From Synechococcus sp. CS-1332 (GTDB lineage Bacteria > Cyanobacteriota > Cyanobacteriia > PCC-6307 > Cyanobiaceae): DNA of 64,000 nucleotides. A program made the translations under genes and the position numbers. The notes below the pieces were generated by a model. That model made no database searches, had not been told where the DNA came from, and was given only the letters and a program-made list of their open reading frames with translations. Every line of letters begins with the position of its first letter. The stretch's first letter is position 1. The stretch is from positions 54,015 through 118,014 of the forward strand of contig NZ_JAHLYP010000056.1 in the NCBI RefSeq assembly GCF_025127995.1. The letters run 5' to 3'. This document shows positions 55,544 to 64,000 of this stretch, piece by piece.

Positions 55544-56533
55544 TCAGACCGCCAGGAGGCCGATCTCCTTGCGCAGTTGGTCAATGGTGGCGCTGCCAAG
55601 GTAGCTCTGCGCACAGTGCACCATGGGCAGGCGCATCAGCTGGGCGCGGTTCTGGCGCAGGGTCTGCTCCACCAGGGGCAGGCTGGGCTTGTCGCAGATC
55701 ACGTGGCTGGAGGCCCGCAGCAACGCCAGCAGGCGACTGCTGGTGTCGGGATTGGCCGTCATCACCAGCAGCTCGTTGCCCCGCATGCTGTGCAGGATCA
55801 CTTCGGCGGCCCGCAGGATCCCCGGGCTGATGCTCACCAGGCCCACGCAGCTGCCGGGACGCAGCTCCTTGAGCATGCCCAGTTCGTGGCCGAAGTCGTT
55901 GAGGTCGACCGGCACGGCCCGCACCCCGTGCACCTTGGCGATCTGCTCCACCTCCTGGAGGAAATAGCGGCTGGTGACCACCGTTCCCTTGCTGGAGGTT
56001 TCCAGCACCGATTCGAGCTCCTCGATCGGCACCACCTCCACCGGCACCTCCAGGCTGGGCCTGAGTTCTTCGGCGATCAGGATCGAGGCGCCGATGTCCT
56101 CGCGGGAGGTGCTCACCAGCACCCGGGCGCCGCAGCGCAGCCGCCAGTCGATCTCACGGGTCAGCAGTTCCCGCGCCTGCTGCAGGGTGCAGCCGGCATT
56201 CAGCAGCCCATCGACGCTCTGGCGCACCTCCCGGTCGATGTCGGGCAGGGCCTTGCTGCGCAGCCCCGGCGGCGGCTTGATCTCGCGCGGGTTCTGCTGA
56301 TCGCGCACGTAGATCCCTGAGCCGGCCATGGCCTCCACCACGCCGTCGGTTTCGAGCTGGCGGTAGACCTTGCTGATCGTGTTGCGGTGCAGGCCGGTCT
56401 GCATGGCCAGCTGGCGCGTGCTCGGCAGCCTGTGGCCCGGGGGGTAGTGCCGGGCGGCGATGGCGAAGCAGATCTGGTTGTACAGCTGGGTCGACGCCGG
56501 GATGTCGCTCTCCTGCTGAATGTGAAAACGCAC
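55544..56533 (-). CDS. plmA: PlmA, cyanobacterial GntR-family regulator
   Basis: 329 residues from a GTG at 56533. The winged-helix N-terminus has STQLYNQICFAIAARHYPPGHRLPSTRQLAMQTGLHRNTISKVYRQLE, a YtrA-type GntR domain. The C-terminal part is the PlmA-specific region: CTLQQARELLTREIDWRLRCGARVLVST, VVTSRYFLQEVEQIA and SISPGILRAAEVILHSMRG. PlmA was named for plasmid maintenance in Anabaena, and the Synechocystis homologue Sll1961 affects photosystem stoichiometry; an interaction with PipX-PII is reported. It is likely co-transcribed with cysE. Confidence 0.82.
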   Translation of the reverse strand: MRFHIQQESDIPASTQLYNQICFAIAARHYPPGHRLPSTRQLAMQTGLHRNTISKVYRQLETDGVVEAMAGSGIYVRDQQNPREIKPPPGLRSKALPDIDREVRQSVDGLLNAGCTLQQARELLTREIDWRLRCGARVLVSTSREDIGASILIAEELRPSLEVPVEVVPIEELESVLETSSKGTVVTSRYFLQEVEQIAKVHGVRAVPVDLNDFGHELGMLKELRPGSCVGLVSISPGILRAAEVILHSMRGNELLVMTANPDTSSRLLALLRASSHVICDKPSLPLVEQTLRQNRAQLMRLPMVHCAQSYLGSATIDQLRKEIGLLAV

Positions 56534-56611
56534 GCCAGTGTGGCCAGGGGTCCTGGCCGCCACCCTAAGGAGCTTTGGCCCCCGTGACAATTCCCTCGTT
56601 GTCATACGACC

Positions 56612-57439
56612 ATGTGCCGGTTGCCCTGTGCCGGTTTGTCCCCTTCCGATTCCGTCGCCTCCTGGCTGCAGCTCGAGCCCCGGCGGCCGGGCCAGGTTCC
56701 GCTGCGCTGCTGGTGGGCCCGGCCCGCCGTCAGCGCGCCCCGGGGTGGGGTGCTGGTGCTGCCGGAGGTGTTCGGCATCAACGGCTGGATCCGCAGCGTC
56801 ACGCAGCGACTGGCTGAGGCGGGCTACGCGGCCCTGGCGGTGCCGCTCTACGCCCGCACCGCCCCTGAGCTGGAGCTGGGTTACGGCCCCGGCGACCTGG
56901 CGCTGGGCCGCAGCCACAAGGAGCGCACCAGCACCGACCAGCTGCTGGCCGATGTGGCCCTCGCCGCCGATTGGTTGCAGCCGCAGTTGCCCGCCCCTGC
57001 CGCCGGCCTGGGGTGTGTGGGGTTCTGTTTCGGTGGCCACGTCGCCCTACTGGCGGCCACCCTGCCCGCAGTCGCCGTCACGGTGGATTTCTATGGGGCG
57101 GGCGTGGCATCGGGCCGACCCGGCGGCGGTCCCGCCAGCCTGGAGCTAGTGCCGTTGATCGGCGGCACGCTGCTGTGCGTCTGCGGCGATGGGGATCCCC
57201 TCATCCCCCCGGCTGATGTGGCCGCGATTGCAACAGCCCTCTCGGCCGCCAACGACGCCCGGGTTCTGGCCGCGGTCCCGGCCCTGCCTCACGGGCTGGT
57301 GCTGCTGGAAGGGGGCCACGGCTTCATGTGCTCGGCCAGGGCCGACCATCGCCCAGAGGCGGCGGAACAGGGATGGTCACTGCTGCTCAACAGCTTCGAG
57401 CAGGTGCTGGGGGCGCCGGGGGGCTTGGGGCGAGCCTGA
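56612..57439 (+). CDS. Dienelactone hydrolase family protein
   Basis: 275 residues, alpha/beta-hydrolase fold. The nucleophile elbow is GFCFGGHVAL with Cys, as in carboxymethylenebutenolidase; the acid is D in CGDGDPLIPP, and the His is in EGGHGFMCSA. GVLVLPEVFGINGWIR is the conserved DLH N-terminal motif. Substrate in cyanobacteria is unknown. It diverges from plmA and converges with infC. Confidence 0.87.
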   Translation: MCRLPCAGLSPSDSVASWLQLEPRRPGQVPLRCWWARPAVSAPRGGVLVLPEVFGINGWIRSVTQRLAEAGYAALAVPLYARTAPELELGYGPGDLALGRSHKERTSTDQLLADVALAADWLQPQLPAPAAGLGCVGFCFGGHVALLAATLPAVAVTVDFYGAGVASGRPGGGPASLELVPLIGGTLLCVCGDGDPLIPPADVAAIATALSAANDARVLAAVPALPHGLVLLEGGHGFMCSARADHRPEAAEQGWSLLLNSFEQVLGAPGGLGRA

Positions 57440-57447
57440 AGCAGGGC

Positions 57448-58029
57448 TCAGCCGGCCGCGGCTGCCGCCGTCTTGCCGGCCGCCTGTTTGCGGGGGCTCA
57501 GGAACATGATCATGTTGCGGCCTTCCCGCTTGGGGGGCTGTTGGATCTCGGCGTTCTCTTCGAGATCCTTGGCCATGCGATAGAGCAGCTGTTCGGCCAA
57601 GGCCGTGTGCTGGATCTCCCGGCCCCGGAAGATCACCGTGCACTTCACCTTGTCGCCGGACTTGAGGAAGCGCACCGCCTGACCGATGCGCACCTGGTAG
57701 TCGTGCAGATCGATCTTGTAGCGCATCTTCACCTCCTTGACTTCGGTCTGGTGCGACTTCTTCTTGGCCTCCTTGGCCTTCTTCTCCTGCTCGAACTTGT
57801 ACTTGCCGTAATCCATGATCCGGCAGACCGGCGGATCGGCCTTCTCGCTCACCAGGACCAGATCCAGCTCGCGGTCGCGGGCGACCTCGAGGGCCGCCTC
57901 TCGGGTGATGACTCCCAGTTGACTGCCGTCCGCATCCACCACACGAAGGTTGGGGTAGCTGATGCGGTCGTTGATGTTGGGCAGCTCCCGCACGGGAGCA
58001 CGGCGGTCAAAACGGGGACGGGGAGGCAT
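57448..58029 (-). CDS. infC: Translation initiation factor IF-3
   Basis: 193 residues. IF3-N begins with [24 protein letters not shown], the linker helix is [15 protein letters not shown], and IF3-C has [43 protein letters not shown]-3 keeps 30S subunits free and checks start-codon pairing. The Arg-Lys-Ala C-terminal tail is a little longer than in E. coli. It follows miaA on the same strand, separate from rpmI-rplT at 3.6-4.2 kb. Confidence 0.97.
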   Translation of the reverse strand: MPPRPRFDRRAPVRELPNINDRISYPNLRVVDADGSQLGVITREAALEVARDRELDLVLVSEKADPPVCRIMDYGKYKFEQEKKAKEAKKKSHQTEVKEVKMRYKIDLHDYQVRIGQAVRFLKSGDKVKCTVIFRGREIQHTALAEQLLYRMAKDLEENAEIQQPPKREGRNMIMFLSPRKQAAGKTAAAAAG

Positions 58030-58049
58030 TCACAGGGGCGGTTAGCTGT

Positions 58050-58952
58050 TCACCCTAAACCGCCCGTGGCCGCCGCCAGCGCCCGGTGAAGCACATCCGC
58101 CTCCGAAGCCCCTTCTGTGGCCGTGTCCGTCAGCCAGAGGGGGTGGTGCTGGCGACGGAACCAGGTGCGCTGGCGTTTGGCGTATTGGCGGGTTCGCCGC
58201 TCCGTGAGGGCGATCGCCGCGTCCCGCTCCAGTTCGCCCCGCAGCAGCCGTGTGGCTTCGCCGTAGCCGATCGTGGCCAGCAGGGGGCAGTCGGCGCCGA
58301 AACGATCGATCAGCTGGGCCGTTTCCTCCACCAGGCCGCTGCCATAGAGGGCGGCCGTGCGCTGCCCGATGCGCTGGGGCAGGTCGGCCGGATCCAGGCC
58401 CAGCTCCAGCACCCGCCAGGGGGGAGGGCAAAGGCTCTGCTGGGCCGACAGGGGCCGCCCGGTGGCGTAGAGCACCTCCAGGGCCCGGATGGTGCGCACC
58501 GCGTCGGCCGGGGCGATGCGCCCTGCTGCCCGGGGGTCGTTCTGCTGTAGCAGCTGGTGGCAGACGGCCTGACCCAGGGCGGCGAACTGGGCCCGCAGGG
58601 CGGGCTGGGGCGGCACCGCCGGCGGCTGCAGGCCCGCCAGGAGAGCCTTGAGATAGAGCCCGCTCCCCCCCACCAACAGGGCCACGCCCCGGCGCTGGTG
58701 TTCCGCCGCGATCGCGGCGCCGGCCAAGGCCGTGAACTCCTGCAGGGTGAGCGGCTGGTCGGGGTCGCTCAGATCCAGCAACTCATGGCGCACCCGGGCC
58801 CGCTGCTCGGGGGTGGGCTTGGCCGTGCCCACGTCCATGTGGCGGTACATCTGGCGGGAGTCCACCGAAAGCACGGCCAGATCAAGGGCTCCAGCCAGCT
58901 CGATCGCCAGGGCGGTCTTGCCGCTGGCCGTCGGGCCGAGCAGGGCGATCAC
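58050..58952 (-). CDS. miaA: tRNA dimethylallyltransferase
   Basis: 300 residues from a GTG at 58952, two residues before the P-loop strand; the frame is open for 47 more codons of Pro-rich sequence with no family support. MiaA adds dimethylallyl to A37 of tRNAs reading UNN codons. Motifs are [49 protein letters not shown], and the C-terminal [22 protein letters not shown] tRNA-binding stretch. It is followed by infC. Confidence 0.93.
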   Translation of the reverse strand: MIALLGPTASGKTALAIELAGALDLAVLSVDSRQMYRHMDVGTAKPTPEQRARVRHELLDLSDPDQPLTLQEFTALAGAAIAAEHQRRGVALLVGGSGLYLKALLAGLQPPAVPPQPALRAQFAALGQAVCHQLLQQNDPRAAGRIAPADAVRTIRALEVLYATGRPLSAQQSLCPPPWRVLELGLDPADLPQRIGQRTAALYGSGLVEETAQLIDRFGADCPLLATIGYGEATRLLRGELERDAAIALTERRTRQYAKRQRTWFRRQHHPLWLTDTATEGASEADVLHRALAAATGGLG

Positions 58953-59233
58953 CAGGGGCAGATCGGCACCAGGTTCGGCTCCGGGGGGGGGCGCCACGGG
59001 GGTCGGGAGCGGCGGCTGCAGGCCGGACGCGACAGGGGGATCGGGCCATCCTGCCGGAGGTGGGATCGTGGGGTGATTGCACCCCTGGCGCAAATCGGTT
59101 CCCAGAGGCGCCTGAGCGGCCCTCCGGGACGGCGGTGGTAGATTGGCCTTTGCGCAGCGTCCTTTGGGAGCCGCTTCGCCCCATTGCCCCGGGATTCGCG
59201 CCCTTGTCAGCCCCCTGGGGAGACCTTTTCTGA

Positions 59234-61191
<1,958 letters not shown>

Positions 61192-61192
<1 letters not shown>

Positions 61193-61527
61193 TGACCCCA
61201 CGCCATCCGATGCCGGTGCCGGCCTGGCGCTGGGCCGCCCTGCTCGGGTTCGCCCTGCTGGCCCCGGCGGCCCTGCCTGCGGGCGGCGGCGATCGGCGCT
61301 TGCCGGAAGTCCGGCGCCGCGAGCGCCAGGCCGAACCCCTGCTCAGCAACGGCAGCCTCGGGCTCCACTGCGCCCCCCGCTGCCAGGCCCCGGTGCTGGC
61401 GCGTCCAGAAGCCGGAGCCCCGTTGCGGGTGTTGCGTGAGTGGATGGAGCCCGGCGGCCGCCGCTGGCTCCAGGTGGAAGCTTCCACCGCAGCTGGCCGG
61501 GCCAGCCGCGGCTGGCTGGCCGGCTGA
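61192..61527 (+). CDS. Secreted SH3-like domain protein
   Basis: 111 residues starting in the TGATG overlap with gyrB. An N-terminal signal or anchor (ALLGFALLAPAALPAGGG) precedes a bacterial SH3-like segment: HCAPRCQAPVLARPEAGAPLRVLREWMEPGGRRWLQVEA. A related small gene after gyrB is seen in other picocyanobacteria, so it is unlikely to be a chance frame. The last 40 bases form a long near-perfect hairpin. Function unknown. Confidence 0.7.
61490..61525. repeat. Long near-perfect hairpin at the end of the SH3-like gene
   Basis: The core GCCAGCCGCGGCTGGC (61501-61516) is a perfect palindrome; flanks CAGCTGGCCGG and TGGCCGGCTG extend it to about 36 bases with one wobble and a small bulge. It lies just before the stop codon of the SH3-like gene and before a smaller hairpin (61531-61545, GCCCG-CGGGC). 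Possible bidirectional termination between it and gpx; no U-tract. Confidence 0.45.
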
Positions 61528-61554
61528 CCTGCCCGGCCCTCGGGCGCTGATGGC

Positions 61555-62034
61555 TCAGTAGGCCAGGGCCTTCTCGATCGCGGCGACCAGCTCAGCCCCG
61601 TCCGGTTCCGCGGCGCTCTTGAAGCGGGCCAGCACGCTGCCGTCTTTGCCGATCAGGAACTTCTCGAAGTTCCAGGCCACGTCACCGGCGGGTTCGGCCT
61701 GGGTGAGGGTGTCGTAGGGGGCCGTCTTGGAGCCGGTGGCGTGCACCTTGTCGAACAGCTCGAAGCCCACGCCGTAGGTGGTGGAGCAGAACTGCTGGAT
61801 CTCCTCCAGCGTGCCCGGTTCCTGGGCGCCGAAGTCGTTGCAGGGGAAGCCGAGGACGGCGAAGCCCTGGGGGCCGAAGCGATCCTGGATGGCCTGCAGG
61901 CCGGTGTACTGCCGCGTGAAGCCGCAGCGGCTTGCCACGTTGACAATCAACAGCACCGTCCCGGCCCACTCGCCGAGCCTGCGCTCTTCGCCGCTGGCGC
62001 TGCGCACCACCACGTCACTCACGTTCAGCGCCAT
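61555..62034 (-). CDS. gpx: Glutathione peroxidase-like thiol peroxidase
   Basis: 159 residues from the ATG at 62034. The catalytic Cys (not selenocysteine) is in NVASRCGFTRQY near residue 36, with a second Cys in GFPCNDFGAQEP and the Trp/Asn in VAWNFEKFLIG. Such proteins reduce lipid hydroperoxides, in cyanobacteria using NADPH or thioredoxin. The middle is shorter than tetrameric animal GPx, as in other bacterial and plant forms. It converges on the SH3-like gene. Confidence 0.93.
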   Translation of the reverse strand: MALNVSDVVVRSASGEERRLGEWAGTVLLIVNVASRCGFTRQYTGLQAIQDRFGPQGFAVLGFPCNDFGAQEPGTLEEIQQFCSTTYGVGFELFDKVHATGSKTAPYDTLTQAEPAGDVAWNFEKFLIGKDGSVLARFKSAAEPDGAELVAAIEKALAY

Positions 62035-62101
62035 GGATTTCTGATGGTGGAAGTTCGCTGCGGACCCTAGCGGCTGAGCCCATACACTCGTATCCACCGG
62101 C

Positions 62102-63490
62102 ATGCGAGGAGCGATGGCTGAGGCCTCCGCCGTCGCCGAGGTGGTGGCCCGCCAGTTGGAGGGTCTGCTGCAGGCGGGCAACTACGACGGCGCCAAACTG
62201 CTGCTGCAGCCCGTGCAGGCGGTGGATTCCGCCGAGGCGATCGGCACCCTGCCGCGCACGCTGCAGGCGCTTGCCTTCCGGCTGCTGCCCAAGAACGAGG
62301 CCATCGAGGTCTACGAGTACCTCGAGGGCTCAGTGCAGCAGAGCCTGCTGGAGCGCCTGCGCTCCGGTGAGGTTCTGGAGCTGGTGGAGGAGATGTCCCC
62401 GGACGACCGGGTGCGGCTCTTCGACGAACTGCCGGCCAAGGTGGTCAGGCGTTTGCTGGCGGAGCTGAGTCCGGCGGAGCGGCGGGTCACGGCCCAGATG
62501 CTGGGGTATGAGGCGGAGACCGCCGGTCGCCTGATGACGACCGAATTCATCGACCTGAAGGAGTTCCACAGCGCCCAGCAGGCCCTCGATATCGTCCGCC
62601 GCCGCGCTCGGGACACGGAGACGATTTACAGCCTTTATGTGACTGACGCCTCGCGCCACCTCAGCGGCATGCTCTCGCTGCGGGATCTGGTGACGGCGGA
62701 TCCGGAGGACCGGCTGGGGGATGTGATGACGCGGGAGGTGATGAGCGTCGCCACCGACACCGACCAGGAGGAGGTGGCTCGGGTGATCCAGCGCTACGAC
62801 TTTTTGGCCGTGCCGGTGGTGGACCGGGAGCAACGGCTGGTGGGGATCGTCACCGTGGACGATGTCATCGACGTCATCCAGCAGGAGGCCACCCGCGACC
62901 TCTACGCCGCTGGCGCCGTGCAGGCCGGCGACGAGGACGACTATTTCCGCAGCAACCTGTTCACCGTGGCGCGTCGCCGGGTGGTGTGGCTGCTGGTGCT
63001 GCTGGTGGCGAACACGGGCACCTCGGCGGTGATCGCCTCCGAGCAGCTGGTGCTGAAGCAGGTGGTGCTGCTGGCGGCCTTCATTCCGCTGCTGATCGGC
63101 ACCGGCGGCAACGTGGGGGCCCAGAGCTCCACCGTCGTCATCCGGGGCCTGAGCACCCAGCGACTCCAGTCCCTGGGGCCCTGGCGCACCATCGGCAGGG
63201 AGCTGGTCGCCGGGGCGTTGCTGGGCGGTCTGCTGGCGGTGGTGGTGGTGCCCTGGGCCTGGACCATGGGGGGCAGTGCGCTGGTGGCAACCTCGGCCGG
63301 CATCAGTCTGGTGGCGATCACCACCCTGGCCGCCACCGCAGGAGCGGCCCTCCCCCTGCTGTTCGACCGCCTCGGCCTCGATCCGGCCCTGATGTCGGCC
63401 CCGTTCATCACCACGGCCACGGACGTGGCGGGCGTTTTCATCTACCTCAAGACCGCCCAGCTGCTGCTGCCGCGGCTTGGCACCGGCTGA
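62102..63490 (+). CDS. mgtE: Magnesium transporter MgtE
   Basis: 462 residues from the ATG at 62102; an ATG at 62114 has a good sequence start (MAEAS) but sits only two bases past a GAGGAG. The cytosolic N-domain (about 25-130) and two CBS domains (about 145-265, LMTTEFIDLKEFHSAQQAL and VMTREVMSVATDTDQEEV) are followed by five membrane helices from about residue 285, with RRVVWLLVLLVANTGTSAV and GTGGNVGAQSSTVVIRGL, the MgtE pore signature. The CBS dimer senses Mg2+ and closes the pore. Confidence 0.95.
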   Translation: MRGAMAEASAVAEVVARQLEGLLQAGNYDGAKLLLQPVQAVDSAEAIGTLPRTLQALAFRLLPKNEAIEVYEYLEGSVQQSLLERLRSGEVLELVEEMSPDDRVRLFDELPAKVVRRLLAELSPAERRVTAQMLGYEAETAGRLMTTEFIDLKEFHSAQQALDIVRRRARDTETIYSLYVTDASRHLSGMLSLRDLVTADPEDRLGDVMTREVMSVATDTDQEEVARVIQRYDFLAVPVVDREQRLVGIVTVDDVIDVIQQEATRDLYAAGAVQAGDEDDYFRSNLFTVARRRVVWLLVLLVANTGTSAVIASEQLVLKQVVLLAAFIPLLIGTGGNVGAQSSTVVIRGLSTQRLQSLGPWRTIGRELVAGALLGGLLAVVVVPWAWTMGGSALVATSAGISLVAITTLAATAGAALPLLFDRLGLDPALMSAPFITTATDVAGVFIYLKTAQLLLPRLGTG

Positions 63491-63567
63491 CCCGGGGCTT
63501 CGGGGGTTTCTGAGAGGAGTTCACACTTCTTGATGTTACGCTTTACAGATAGTTATGGATCGCTCCC

Positions 63568-64000
63568 ATGGTCGTCGCCCTCGCCATCGTCCAGCCGTCC
63601 GCTTCCGTTACGGCGCAGTCAGTGGTCCGCGCCTCGCCGGGCCGTTCCATGCCCCCCGTCGATGGCGATCTGGTCCGCTCCTACCTGCGGGACATCGGCC
63701 GGGTGCCGCTGCTGAGCCATGAGCAGGAAATCACCCTGGGGCGCCAGGTTCAGGAGCTGATGACCCTTGAGGAGATGCGTGAGGAGCTGAAGATGCGCTC
63801 CGGCGGCAGCGATCCGAGCCAGCAGGAGCTGGCGGTGGCCGTGGGCCTGCGGCCCGAGGTGCTGCGCAAGCGCCTGCATGCCGGCCGGCGCGCCAAGGAG
63901 CGGATGGTGGCCGCCAACCTGCGCCTCGTTGTGAGCGTCGCCAAGAAGTACACCAAACGGAACATGGAGCTGCTGGATCTGATCCAGGAGGGCACCATCG
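63568..64000 (+). CDS. Group 2 sigma-70 family RNA polymerase sigma factor, 5' part
   Basis: 144 codons from the ATG at 63568 run off the right edge. Residues from about 33 read [21 protein letters not shown], region 1.2 of sigma-70, then [27 protein letters not shown], region 2.1-2.2. The region between them is short and there is no region 1.1, so this is a group 2 (SigB/C/D-like) factor, not the housekeeping sigma. Which paralogue it is cannot be decided from this part. The start is the first ATG after a 77-base gap from mgtE; no clear promoter was recognised. Confidence 0.9.
   Translation, partial: MVVALAIVQPSASVTAQSVVRASPGRSMPPVDGDLVRSYLRDIGRVPLLSHEQEITLGRQVQELMTLEEMREELKMRSGGSDPSQQELAVAVGLRPEVLRKRLHAGRRAKERMVAANLRLVVSVAKKYTKRNMELLDLIQEGTI

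Overview
The window is chromosomal DNA from a GC-rich unicellular picocyanobacterium of the Synechococcus/Cyanobium group. The evidence is photosynthesis and thylakoid genes (psbZ, psb34, ycf37, ycf23, sulfolipid sqdB/sqdX, a cyanobacterial-type monoglucosyldiacylglycerol synthase), the cyanobacterial regulator PlmA, four-ACT aspartokinase, and a compact layout with many overlapping stops and starts. No phage, transposase, CRISPR array or rRNA operon is visible. One tRNA gene (Gly, GCC) is present.

Layout. 1-7.3 kb: sulfolipid genes (sqdX start, sqdB), psb34, thiG, a secreted hypothetical, ycf37, rplT, rpmI, a SpoIID-like lipoprotein and mgdA. 7.4-8.5 kb: a lower-GC insertion with one glycosyltransferase. 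8.5-15 kb: dnaX, an LRAT-like gene, clpX, clpP and tig. 15.2-24.4 kb: asd-dapA-rnj, then tilS, ycf23, a holin-like membrane gene and uvrB. 24.4-33.7 kb: mscL, a metallo-beta-lactamase/receiver-like/GAF fusion, lysC, holA, a Phd-PIN fusion gene with a palindromic operator, cobH and mutS. 33.8-36.1 kb: ribH-rfbA-rfbC and psbZ. 36.1-51.05 kb: a cell-surface polysaccharide (O-antigen-like) island. 51.2-64 kb: conserved backbone with tRNA-Gly, a GNAT gene, secA, cysE, plmA, a dienelactone hydrolase, infC, miaA, gyrB, an SH3-like gene, gpx, mgtE and the start of a group 2 sigma factor.

The polysaccharide island is the main accessory region. It holds a Wzm/Wzt ABC exporter, five SAM-methyltransferase-like genes, five glycosyltransferases or glycosyltransferase-like genes, a nucleotide-sugar epimerase, galE and a WbaP-type initiating transferase. 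rfbA and rfbC just upstream supply part of the dTDP-rhamnose pathway; rfbB and rfbD are not in the window. About 36.35-43.4 kb is clearly AT-richer than the backbone, and both edges of this tract fall inside genes rather than between them.

The most unusual items are (1) a single gene joining a Phd/YefM-like antitoxin domain to a PIN-like toxin domain, preceded by a perfect palindrome with two TGTACA sites and overlapping the start of holA; (2) a three-domain MBL-receiver-GAF protein whose receiver lacks the phosphoacceptor Asp and whose 3' end overlaps mscL; (3) an LRAT-like gene between clpX and dnaX; and (4) the mosaic GC boundaries of the polysaccharide island. All functional calls rest on reading the protein sequences; no database search was run.
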